From: Geminicoccaceae bacterium
Lineage (GTDB): Bacteria > Pseudomonadota > Alphaproteobacteria > Geminicoccales > Geminicoccaceae
Assembly: GCA_028285265.1 (NCBI GenBank)
Contig: JANQPX010000008.1
Coordinates: 1-64,000, forward strand
DNA length: 64,000 nucleotides
Direction: 5' to 3'
The notes under the pieces were generated by a model. It searched no databases. It was not told the DNA's origin and was given only the letters and a program-made list of their open reading frames with translations. Below are positions 52,634 through 61,120 of this stretch, one piece after another (within the stretch, counting starts at the first letter, position 1; each line of letters begins with the position of its first letter). The position numbers and the translations under genes are program-made.

Positions 52634-54137
52634 CCCGCTCTATGATCGCCTTCTTGCCAGCCATGCCGGCAAGACGACGCCGTTCCTCTATCTGCAAGAT
52701 GGTCAAGAGGTGACCTTTGACGGCTTCCTCAAGCAGGCTGCGAGGTTTGCCCATGCCCTGACCAACGCTGGCCTGGTGCCTGGCGATCGATTGGTTGCAC
52801 AGGTGCAAAAGTCGCCCGAAGCCTTGGCCCTTTATGCGGCTTGCGTTCAGGCAGGCATCGTGTTCTTGCCGCTGAATACGGCCTACACTGTCAGTGAGCT
52901 AACCTATTTTATCGATGACAGCGGCGCTGCCATGATCGTCGCTGACGCATCCAGCGAAGCCGCGATCGCGCCGATCGCGGCGAGCCTAAAGGCGCATTTC
53001 GAAACGCTGAATGCCGATGGCACGGGGTCGTTGCCCGATCAAGCCAAGACGATGTCAGCGACATTCCCGACGGTTGACCGTGCGGCGGATGATCTCGCTG
53101 CGTTGCTCTATACGTCTGGTACCACTGGCCGTTCCAAAGGCGCGATGTTGACCCAGACGAACCTGCTTTCCAATGCTGACGTGCTTGTTGACTATTGGCA
53201 GTTCTCGGCCGACGACGTTTTGCTTCATGCGCTGCCCATCTTCCACACGCACGGGCTCTTTGTCGCCACCAACGTCATGCTCGCTGTGGGTGGCTCGATG
53301 ATCTTTCTGCCGAAATTTGATCTCGACGCGTTGATCGACTCCCTGCCGCGCGCCACCGCCATGATGGGCGTGCCGACGTTCTATACCCGACTCCTGGATG
53401 ACACGCGGTTTGCCAGGAAGCTTGTCGAGCACATGCGCCTCTTTGTTTCGGGAAGTGCACCTTTGCTCGCCGAGACCCATCGTCAGTTCGAACAGCGCAC
53501 CGGTCACCGGATCCTTGAGCGCTACGGCATGACCGAGACCAACATGAACACCTCCAATCCCTATGACGCTGAGCGTCGGGCGGGGACGGTTGGTTTTCCG
53601 CTACCAGGCATCGACCTTAGGATTGTCGATGCGGAGACAGGACGCGCGCTCGGGCAAGGCGATGTCGGACAGATTGAGGTGCGAGGCCCCAATGTTTTTA
53701 AGGGCTACTGGCGCATGCCGGAGAAGACCGCGGAGGAATTCCGATCGGATGGTTTCTTCATCACCGGGGATTTGGGAACCATCGACAAGGACGGCTATGT
53801 CCATATCGTCGGACGCAATAAAGACCTGATCATCTCCGGCGGCTACAACATCTACCCCAAAGAAATTGAGTTGGTCTTGGATGCCCAGCCCGGCGTGCTT
53901 GAGAGCGCCGTCATCGGTGTGCCTCATGCCGATTTCGGCGAGACAGTCGTCGGTCTGATCGTGCCGAAGGCCGATGAAACCCTGGACCTTGAAGCGATCG
54001 CAACGGCAACAGCGCAAGCCCTCGCGAAGTTCAAACAACCGCGCCGTTTGATCCTTGTTGACGAACTGCCACGAAACGCCATGGGCAAGGTGCAAAAGAA
54101 CGTCTTGCGTGAGGCCTACAACGATCTCAGCCTATAA
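52626..54137 (+). CDS. matB: malonyl-CoA synthetase
   Basis: This 503-residue ANL-superfamily enzyme makes malonyl-CoA from malonate, ATP and CoA. Motifs: LLYTSGTTGRSKGAMLTQTN (phosphate loop), YGMTETNMNTSNPYDAERRA, TGDLGTIDKDGYVHIVGR with the adenylate Asp, KDLIISGGYNIYPKEIE, and the catalytic Lys in PRNAMGKVQKN. The methionine and Arg in the substrate pocket region fit MatB. It starts with TTG 52626, inside the end of matA, with GAGGAG upstream. It is the last gene of the operon. Confidence 0.92.
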   Translation: MANPLYDRLLASHAGKTTPFLYLQDGQEVTFDGFLKQAARFAHALTNAGLVPGDRLVAQVQKSPEALALYAACVQAGIVFLPLNTAYTVSELTYFIDDSGAAMIVADASSEAAIAPIAASLKAHFETLNADGTGSLPDQAKTMSATFPTVDRAADDLAALLYTSGTTGRSKGAMLTQTNLLSNADVLVDYWQFSADDVLLHALPIFHTHGLFVATNVMLAVGGSMIFLPKFDLDALIDSLPRATAMMGVPTFYTRLLDDTRFARKLVEHMRLFVSGSAPLLAETHRQFEQRTGHRILERYGMTETNMNTSNPYDAERRAGTVGFPLPGIDLRIVDAETGRALGQGDVGQIEVRGPNVFKGYWRMPEKTAEEFRSDGFFITGDLGTIDKDGYVHIVGRNKDLIISGGYNIYPKEIELVLDAQPGVLESAVIGVPHADFGETVVGLIVPKADETLDLEAIATATAQALAKFKQPRRLILVDELPRNAMGKVQKNVLREAYNDLSL

Positions 54138-54236
54138 AGCTGCCTCGCCAGATCACCTGTCACAGCCACCCCGAGATTGGCCGATGATGCCCCGTCGTCA
54201 AACGGTCGTGATGCCGACCCCAGGGGCCATCGCTGA

Positions 54237-55133
54237 CTAGCCTGGGGCGACGATCATGTCGTCTTCGACGCTCCTTTTCAAAAGGGATGTCTTCAGCTTT
54301 TCAAGAGCGCGATGCTCGATCTGGCGAACACGTTCCTTGCTGATCCCAAGCGTGCGCCCCAGTTCCTCAAGCGTGCGACCGTCATCCCTCAAACGCCGTT
54401 CCTTGATGATCACCTGCTCGCGGTCGGTTAGCTCGGCCAAGGCCTGCGCCAACCACAAGGATCGGGTTTTGTTGTCATGGGCAAGGGTCACCACCTCTTC
54501 GGGTGATGGGGTTTCATCAGCGAGGAAGTCCTGCCACTCATCTTCACCATTCGGGCTGATGCGCGCGTTCAAGGACTGATCACTGCCGGAGAGACGCATC
54601 TCCATGGCGACAACATCGGTCACATTGACGGAAAGCTCTTTTGCGATGTGGTCGCGGCCGGCTTCGTCGAGCTGGCCATTGCCGCTGTCTTGAATACGCG
54701 CTCGAAGCCGTCGAAAGTTGAAGAAGAGGGCTTTTTGCGCAGCGGTCGTGCCTGTTCGTACTACCGACCAGTTGCGCAGGATAAAATCCTGCATCGCCGA
54801 GCGCACCCACCAAGACGCATAGGTGGAAAATCGAACTTCGCGCTCAGGCTCGAAACGTTCGGCCGCCTGCATCAAACCGACAGTCCCTTCTTGGACCAAA
54901 TCGGCGACGGGAAGACCGTAATTTCTGAATTTCGCTGCCGTGCTGATCACCAACCGCATATAGGCCAGGACGAGCTCATGCAGCGCGGCTTCGTCTTGCT
55001 CGTCCCGCCACTTAATGGCGAGCTCCATTTCGCGCTCTCGCGACAAGAGGGCGGTATTCATGGAAACTCGAATGAACTCGCGGCCAGCGTCTCGAGTGGT
55101 TGGAGTCTCTACATAAGACATATGCTCACCCAT
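54237..55133 (-). CDS. rpoH: RpoH-type alternative sigma factor (sigma-32 family)
   Basis: This 298-residue sigma factor has region 2 LVLAYMRLVISTAAKFRNYG, then LPVADLVQEGTVGLMQAAER and VRFSTYASWWVRSAMQDFIL, the RpoH box QKALFFNFRRLR, and region 4 RTLEELGRTLGISKERVRQI. The RpoH box separates it from RpoD and RpoS. Several alphaproteobacteria carry two RpoH paralogues for heat and oxidative stress; this may be the second. An internal ATG at 55121 with GGGTGAG upstream is an equally good start. Confidence 0.9.
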   Translation of the reverse strand: MGEHMSYVETPTTRDAGREFIRVSMNTALLSREREMELAIKWRDEQDEAALHELVLAYMRLVISTAAKFRNYGLPVADLVQEGTVGLMQAAERFEPEREVRFSTYASWWVRSAMQDFILRNWSVVRTGTTAAQKALFFNFRRLRARIQDSGNGQLDEAGRDHIAKELSVNVTDVVAMEMRLSGSDQSLNARISPNGEDEWQDFLADETPSPEEVVTLAHDNKTRSLWLAQALAELTDREQVIIKERRLRDDGRTLEELGRTLGISKERVRQIEHRALEKLKTSLLKRSVEDDMIVAPG

Positions 55134-55332
55134 TCTCTGTACCCTGCGCTCATGGTCCGTTGACCCACCATGGCCGAGTTCAATCAGGCCTTGCTTTTTG
55201 CCGACCAGTCATTTTGTGCTTCACCGAGGTTACGTCTTTCACGCAACACCGGATCAGCTGACTTTAGGTTCGACAACGACCCTTCACCGTTCAAGTTAAA
55301 TATAATTTAGAGTTTGGTAAATTAGATTTTTC

Positions 55333-56322
55333 TTAATTTGCACCTGCAGCATGAGAAGAGGGGAGATGCTGCAGCAGATTTCGGAGCTGATCCGGTTCCT
55401 TGAACGCCACCGAAATCGCGAGTTTTTCCACGGTATTTTTGAGGTTTGGCGGCAACCGAACATGGTCCTTTTCCGTGGTGACGCAGGCTGCGTCAAACTG
55501 CCTCGCTCGCTCGAGAATTGCGTCGATTTCCAAAGCATTGAAGCGATGGTGGTCAGGGAACGATCGTGTCTCCACGAGGTCGGCACCGATCCCGTCGAGG
55601 GTCTCGTAAAACTTCTCGGGGCGCCCGATTCCAGCAAATGCCAAGACCCGTGCCCCACGAAAACGCTGTGCATCAGCCGAGGGCTGAAGATTGGCCGTGA
55701 GCGTGAGAAGTCCGGCAGGAAGCCGCTCTTGAATGCCTGCTTGGTCTCTGCCGATCACGATTGCGGCATCGATGCGTGAAAGTGCCTGGTCGATGGATTC
55801 TCGAAGAGGTCCAGCCGGCACGAGTCGTTCATTGCCGAACCCGGTTGCGCCATCAATAACGATCAACGTCAGGTCTTTTGCGAGATAGGGGTTCTGCAGC
55901 CCATCATCCATGATGAGATGGGTGGCGCCTGCTTGGGTCGCCAAGGTTGCACCAGTGACCCGATCCGAAGACACCCAGGTCGGAGCCATGCGGGCGAGAA
56001 GGAGCGGCTCGTCGCCGACGTCGAGGGCATCATGGGTCTCTGGCGACACCAAAACGGGTCCGCGTTCGCGGCCACCATAGCCACGCGTGAGAAAGTGAGG
56101 GCGATAACCCTGATCAAGAAGCTGTTGTGCTACGGCCATCGCCGTCGGGGTCTTGCCGGTGCCGCCGACCGTCAGATTGCCGACACAGATCACCGGGACT
56201 CGAGCTTTGGACTGGGTGGCCCAACGCCGTCTTAACGTTCCGGCCAAACCGTATAGCTTGCCAATCGGATCGAGAAGTCGTGCCGGCACACCATCGCTGT
56301 TCCAGAACTCAGGCGCTCGCAC
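55333..56322 (-). CDS. lpxK: tetraacyldisaccharide 4'-kinase
   Basis: This 329-residue inner-membrane-associated kinase phosphorylates lipid A disaccharide at the 4' position. It has the P-loop VICVGNLTVGGTGKTPTAMA, HFLTRGYGGRERGPVLV, DDGLQNPYLAKDLTLIVID and the tail CVTTEKDHVRLP. I start at GTG 56322 (VRAPEFWNSDGV, family-like); a longer frame runs antisense-like into waaA. It overlaps waaA by 14 bases and is the last gene of the lipid A core operon. Confidence 0.92.
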   Translation of the reverse strand: MRAPEFWNSDGVPARLLDPIGKLYGLAGTLRRRWATQSKARVPVICVGNLTVGGTGKTPTAMAVAQQLLDQGYRPHFLTRGYGGRERGPVLVSPETHDALDVGDEPLLLARMAPTWVSSDRVTGATLATQAGATHLIMDDGLQNPYLAKDLTLIVIDGATGFGNERLVPAGPLRESIDQALSRIDAAIVIGRDQAGIQERLPAGLLTLTANLQPSADAQRFRGARVLAFAGIGRPEKFYETLDGIGADLVETRSFPDHHRFNALEIDAILERARQFDAACVTTEKDHVRLPPNLKNTVEKLAISVAFKEPDQLRNLLQHLPSSHAAGAN

Positions 56323-57619
56323 GGTGCGGCTCGATGCTGGGCGGCATGGGTCCGAGGCACCGCTCGAGCAACGGTTCGAGCGCTTGCTGCACATGGTCGA
56401 GCACGGACGCTTCGGCAATGCCTGCCTCGATCCCTTTTGTCGTCATCGTGCCGAGCATGGTGGGGTCGATCAGCAGCGTTGCAACGGTCCGAGCGAGCTC
56501 ATCAGCATTCTGAACCCGCCTGGCAGCACCGATATCGAGAAGCCGGTTGGTCATGTCCTCGAAGTTGCCGGTATGGGGCCCAAACAGGGGTGGGCAGCCC
56601 AGCCTGGCGGCCTCGATCGGGTTTTGTCCACCATGGGGGACGAGGGACCCACCAATGAAGGCAAGCTTAGCGAGCCTGTAAAACAGGCCGAGTTCACCAA
56701 GCGTGTCCGCGAGATAGATGCCTGTCGTCGATGAAATCGGCTCATCGAGACTCCGCTGAGCCGTCGTCACGCCATGGTTTTCGAGGGCTTGTTTGATTGT
56801 GGTGCCGCGCTCGGGGTGACGGGGCGCGATCACGGTCAATATGTTGGCGTCCGCATCGCGAAGGCGATGATGTGTTGAAAGCAGCTCGATTTCTTCGCCG
56901 GGATGGGTGCTGGCAGCGAGCCACACCGGCCGATCGCCGATGGCAGCCTTGAGCTTGGCGAACTCGTCGGCATCGTAGGGTAAAGGTGGGGTGGCATGTT
57001 TGAGATCACCGAGCATGCGCACATCGGGCGCACCGAGCGTCGAAAGGCGTCCTGCGTCCGCCTGACTTCGTGCTAGGCAAAGCGCAAATGAGCCGAGAAG
57101 ACGTCGTCCAGCCTTGGGGGCGAGGCGCCATCGCGACGCTGAACGTGACGACATTCGCCCATTGATGAGGACCAGGGGAATGGACGAGCGTTCCGCTTCC
57201 AAGATGAGGTGCGGCCAGATCTCCGATTCGACCAGACTGCCAAGATCAGGCTGCCAATGGTCAAAAAACCGTCGCCAAGCGAAGGCCTGATCAAGCGGCG
57301 CGAACTGATGGAAAGCGCGGGATGGAAGCCTGTCTGCCATCAGCCTTGCTGACGTGACCGTCCCCGTTGTTACCAGGGCATGCGCTATCGGTCTTTCGTC
57401 GAGAAGAGACTCGATCAACGGTAGGACGAGAAGGGATTCGCCGACGCTGGCGGCATGGATCCAAAAGAGGGGGCCTTCGGGGCGTTCACGTGTTGGCTGA
57501 CCCCATCGTTCGCTAAGCCTCGTTGGGTCCTCCTTGCCGGCTCGAACGCGTCGCCGTAACTGCAGGGAAAGCAAGGGAGCGCCCAGATAGGTCGCGACTT
57601 TGTAAAGCCCGAGCAACAT
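56309..57619 (-). CDS. waaA: 3-deoxy-D-manno-octulosonic acid (Kdo) transferase
   Basis: This 436-residue GT-B enzyme adds Kdo from CMP-Kdo to lipid A. The N-terminal part has RLSERWGQPTRERPEGPLFW, then IHAASVGESLLVLPLIESLL with the catalytic Glu region, and VESEIWPHLILEAERSSIPL. The donor side has GLFYRLAKLAFIGGSLVPHG and GGQNPIEAARLGCP, both diagnostic. Start and stop overlap the neighbours. It is part of the same operon as msbA and lpxK. Confidence 0.93.
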   Translation of the reverse strand: MLLGLYKVATYLGAPLLSLQLRRRVRAGKEDPTRLSERWGQPTRERPEGPLFWIHAASVGESLLVLPLIESLLDERPIAHALVTTGTVTSARLMADRLPSRAFHQFAPLDQAFAWRRFFDHWQPDLGSLVESEIWPHLILEAERSSIPLVLINGRMSSRSASRWRLAPKAGRRLLGSFALCLARSQADAGRLSTLGAPDVRMLGDLKHATPPLPYDADEFAKLKAAIGDRPVWLAASTHPGEEIELLSTHHRLRDADANILTVIAPRHPERGTTIKQALENHGVTTAQRSLDEPISSTTGIYLADTLGELGLFYRLAKLAFIGGSLVPHGGQNPIEAARLGCPPLFGPHTGNFEDMTNRLLDIGAARRVQNADELARTVATLLIDPTMLGTMTTKGIEAGIAEASVLDHVQQALEPLLERCLGPMPPSIEPHRASA

Positions 57620-58368
57620 CAGGCCGCGGGCTGGATGGGCGTGAGGCCTTCTCGCTGATCAATCTCACGAGAAAACGCGATCATCCGCTCCTCGATCTGT
57701 TGGCGACGGCTCTCGGTATCCCCGTCTTCAGGCAAGAGGAGCGGTTCGTCAAAGGCAAGAACGCCACCGGTAAAGGGCCAGACGAACGTGAAACGATCCC
57801 AGCTGTTGAGGTTGCGTCGGCGCTTCGCTGCGAATGTGATCGGTACGATCGGCACCTTGGCGTGACCAGCCAAATAGGCAATGCCTGGCTGTGCATGCAT
57901 GCGTGGCCCGCGCGGGCCATCTGGGGTCATCACCACGATATCCCCGTCGTCGAGGACGCGCCTGGCTTCGCGCAACACCTTGACCCCACCACGCCTGGTC
58001 GATCCCCAAAGTGTTTTCATCCCAAAGCGATTGACGGCGAGCTGAATGAGCTGACCATCGCCATGGGAAGAACTGATCACATAGGTCTGACGTGGCTTGG
58101 TATCACCGAGCTCCGCCAGCAGTCGGCGCCAGGCGGGATAGATCATCAGCAGATTCCCATGCCAGAACGCGCCCACAAAGGGTTTGCCCTCACGGATCAG
58201 CGAACGTGTCGTCGGCGGCGCCGTCAGTTCCCAATGGCCCGTTCGATCGACGAGGCGGATATAGCCGGCGATGAGGGAGGCGAGCATGTGGCGTACCGCG
58301 GGGCGATGATGCCAGCGGACCCGTCGTCGCGGCGCGACTTTCATGGGCGTTGCGGTGCCCAAGGTCAC
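57619..58368 (-). CDS. DUF374 lysophospholipid acyltransferase-like protein
   Basis: This 249-residue LPLAT-fold protein has PFVGAFWHGNLLMIYPAWRR with the His, VISSSHGDGQLIQLAVNRFG, STRRGGVKVLREARRVL, and VVMTPDGPRGPRMHAQPGIA, the DUF374 signature. DUF374 proteins lie in lipid A/Kdo operons of many alphaproteobacteria and probably act on an acyl group in that pathway. The HxxxxD of classic acyltransferases is not fully kept. It overlaps msbA and waaA. Confidence 0.87.
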   Translation of the reverse strand: MTLGTATPMKVAPRRRVRWHHRPAVRHMLASLIAGYIRLVDRTGHWELTAPPTTRSLIREGKPFVGAFWHGNLLMIYPAWRRLLAELGDTKPRQTYVISSSHGDGQLIQLAVNRFGMKTLWGSTRRGGVKVLREARRVLDDGDIVVMTPDGPRGPRMHAQPGIAYLAGHAKVPIVPITFAAKRRRNLNSWDRFTFVWPFTGGVLAFDEPLLLPEDGDTESRRQQIEERMIAFSREIDQREGLTPIQPAA

Positions 58369-60191
58369 GCGCCGTGGCGGACGTCGGACGGGGTTGCTTC
58401 AGACCCTGGTTCGACAGGTTGCTGGTCGGCGAACTGCCGCTCATACAGCCTGGCATAGACGCCGCCTCGCTGCAGCAACTCTTGATGTGTACCGCGCTCG
58501 ACAATGCGCCCCTGATCCATCACGGCGATGAGGTCGGCATCGACGATCGTCGACAGGCGATGGGCAATGACGACCGTTGTTCGGCCACGCATCAGTCGAT
58601 TCAAGGCCTCTTGGATTTTCTTTTCGGCCTCGCTGTCGAGCGCTGAGGTCGCTTCATCAAGCAGCAATATAGGAGCATTCTTGACCATCGCGCGCGCAAT
58701 GCCGAGGCGCTGGCGTTGTCCGCCGGACAGTGTGTAACCGGACGGACCAATAACCGTGTCATAGCCTTCCGGAAGGGCGGTAATAAAGTCATGGGCGGCA
58801 GCGGACGTTGCGGCCTGAATAATAGCCTCCTCGTCCGCATCCGTTCGGCCATAGCCGATATTGGCGCGGACGCTGTCGTCGAAGAGATCAATATCTTGGC
58901 TGACGAGGGCAATGGCTTGGCGGAGGCTTGAAAGCGTGATCTCGCGGATGTCTTGGCCGTCGATCTGAACAGCCCCCTCATCGATATCGTAAAAGCGAAG
59001 GATCAGGTTCAAGATCGTCGACTTGCCAGCGCCTGAAGCGCCGACAAGGGCGACAGTTTTGCCGGCTGGAATGTCGAGCGTCAGGCTTTCGATCGTTGGG
59101 CGGGAGGGTTGATAGCCAAAGGTGACGCGTTCGAATCGGATCGCCCCGCCTTGGGTCTGTAGCGGTTTGGCGTCCGTTGCGTCTTTGACGAGAGGCTCCC
59201 GATCGAGCACGGTGTAAATGCGATCAGCTGCGGCGAGGCCTTCTTGGATTTGCGTATTCAGCTTCGCCAGCGCTTTGAGCGGTCGATAGACCAGCAACAT
59301 GGCTGTGATGAAGGAAAAGAAGGTGCCCGGGGTCATATGACCCTCGATCACCTGAAAACCGCCGTAAGAAATGATGGTCGCGATCGCGATCCCGCCGATC
59401 ACTTCGGTCGACGGCGAGGCAACCGCTTGCGTACGAACAGCCTTGTAATTGAGCCGGTAGAGCCGCTCGATCAGACCGTGGGCAAAGGCCGCTTCGTGAT
59501 CTTCCCGATTGTCAGCCTTGACCTGGCGCACACCTTGAAAGGTTTGCTCCAAACGCGCGGTGAGCCTTGCCATTTGCGCTTGGCTTTGGCCGGCAACCTT
59601 GCGCATCCGTTGACCAATCCAAACAATGACGACGGATGCTAAAGGAATGCCAACGATGGCGAAGCAAGCGAGCCGCCAGTCATGATAGAACATCACGCTG
59701 GTGAGGCCGATGATGCTGAAGAGGTCGCGCGCAACGCCGGTAAACGCGATCGAGACGGCAACACGGAGTTGCTGGGTGTCGTAGGTGAGGCCGGAAATCA
59801 GCGGCCCGGGACCGCGTTCCAGGAAATAGCCGAGATCAGCCCGCATGAGATGGCTGAAGATACGCTTTTGCAGATCAGCGATGATGCGTTGGCCGACCTG
59901 TCCCATCAACACGGCTTGGCCATAGCTTGAGGCCATCTTGATGAAGCTCAGCACGACCACCAAAAGCGGGATGAACCAGAGCATGGTTCGATCGCGATTG
60001 ATGAAGACTTCATCAAGCGCAGGCTTCACCAAGAAGGCTTGGCCCGATGTGATCGCCGAAAACAGGATCATACAAAGAACCGCCAGGATCAGCGCGCCCT
60101 TTTGCGATTTGATATGATCATGCCAAAGGCGATGGGCCACGCCGTCGCTCAGCGTCTGCAGCACAGGCACCACGTGGCGGGCGACCGACAT
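58365..60191 (-). CDS. msbA: lipid A export ABC transporter MsbA
   Basis: This 608-residue half-transporter flips lipid A-core across the inner membrane. Six helices take up residues 25-310. The NBD is intact: Walker A VALVGASGAGKSTILNLILR, the Q-loop AIALVSQDIDLFDDSVRANI, signature YTLSGGQRQRLGIARAMVKN, Walker B ILLLDEATSALDSEAE and H-loop VIAHRLSTIVDADL. This contrasts with the degenerate ABC protein at 4290-6938. ATG 60191 is preferred over TTG one codon up. It is the first gene of the lipid A operon. Confidence 0.92.
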   Translation of the reverse strand: MSVARHVVPVLQTLSDGVAHRLWHDHIKSQKGALILAVLCMILFSAITSGQAFLVKPALDEVFINRDRTMLWFIPLLVVVLSFIKMASSYGQAVLMGQVGQRIIADLQKRIFSHLMRADLGYFLERGPGPLISGLTYDTQQLRVAVSIAFTGVARDLFSIIGLTSVMFYHDWRLACFAIVGIPLASVVIVWIGQRMRKVAGQSQAQMARLTARLEQTFQGVRQVKADNREDHEAAFAHGLIERLYRLNYKAVRTQAVASPSTEVIGGIAIATIISYGGFQVIEGHMTPGTFFSFITAMLLVYRPLKALAKLNTQIQEGLAAADRIYTVLDREPLVKDATDAKPLQTQGGAIRFERVTFGYQPSRPTIESLTLDIPAGKTVALVGASGAGKSTILNLILRFYDIDEGAVQIDGQDIREITLSSLRQAIALVSQDIDLFDDSVRANIGYGRTDADEEAIIQAATSAAAHDFITALPEGYDTVIGPSGYTLSGGQRQRLGIARAMVKNAPILLLDEATSALDSEAEKKIQEALNRLMRGRTTVVIAHRLSTIVDADLIAVMDQGRIVERGTHQELLQRGGVYARLYERQFADQQPVEPGSEATPSDVRHGA

Positions 60192-60296
60192 CAACCGACG
60201 GATAGGTCCATTCGTCAGCGATCTGCCGCGACTATCGAGGCCTGCAGTCGACAGTGATGACCTCTTTAAATCGGCGATTCGCTTTCGCGACGCTCG

Positions 60297-60890
60297 CTAG
60301 CGCCCTAAAGCCGGCTCCAATGACCGAAACCGCCAGACCGTTGCCGGCGGTACGTTGCGGAGCACAAATCGCACAAGTTCAGCTTTAACACCGAGCTTCT
60401 TAGCCGGAATCGGGCATAGAGGGGAATAGCTATATTGCAACAGGGCGCCACCAGAACGCACTGACTTCATGCTTTCACCGACTATCGCACGCTGGAAATC
60501 GACAGGCATGTTCACCATCGGCAGTCCTGAGACCACCGTGCTGACCGACGCGATCTCCTGTTCGGCAACGATCTCGGAAAGCTTGGTCGCATCGCCGTGG
60601 ACAACCCGAACGCCGGGAAAGCGATTGCGCAGATAGTCATAGAGCTGCTCGTCGAGCTCGATCATCATTAACGCATCTCTGGGCATGCCTTTTTCCAAAA
60701 GGCCCTGCGAGATTGCGCCGGTTCCCGCCCCTAGCTCGACGACGGTCTGACCTGGTTCCCAAGTGACCGCGCTGGTCACTGCGCGCGCCAGAGCCATCGA
60801 CGAGGGGATGATCGATCCCATGGATTTTGGTGAACGTAACCATTGACGGAAGAAGAGTTCCGTCTCTTTCACACCTTGGACTTGGCTCAT
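60297..60890 (-). CDS. pmtA: phospholipid N-methyltransferase (PmtA-like)
   Basis: This 197-residue SAM enzyme has the Rossmann motif VVELGAGTGAISQGLL, then LMMIELDEQLYDYLRNRF and VVHGDATKL. The early block FFRQWLRSPKSMGSIIPSS and VVSGLPMVNMPVDFQRAIV match alphaproteobacterial PmtA enzymes that methylate phosphatidylethanolamine to phosphatidylcholine. rRNA adenine dimethylase-like proteins share the fold, but the SGLPM and PSS blocks favour PmtA. Confidence 0.8.
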   Translation of the reverse strand: MSQVQGVKETELFFRQWLRSPKSMGSIIPSSMALARAVTSAVTWEPGQTVVELGAGTGAISQGLLEKGMPRDALMMIELDEQLYDYLRNRFPGVRVVHGDATKLSEIVAEQEIASVSTVVSGLPMVNMPVDFQRAIVGESMKSVRSGGALLQYSYSPLCPIPAKKLGVKAELVRFVLRNVPPATVWRFRSLEPALGR

Positions 60891-61120
60891 TCCCTGCCCC
60901 TAGTGGTCATGTGATGTAGTCATCCGGCAATAGCTATCTAGAATGGCCTGCTGACCCACACTCCAAACAGGCCGTATCGCCGAAAACGATCGAGCGGCAA
61001 ACATCGAAGACAACGCACGCTAAACCGTCATATCAGCACGAAACGAGAATGTGACAAGACGGCTACAGGCGAAAACCTTAATCATGCTTAACGAACTTGG
61101 CAAATCGAGACGCCCAGGCG

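Noticed and set aside
54218..54247. CCCCAGG/CCTGGGG hairpin between matB and rpoH
   Set aside because: It overlaps the end of rpoH, has a 16-base loop and no T-run, so I do not call a terminator.
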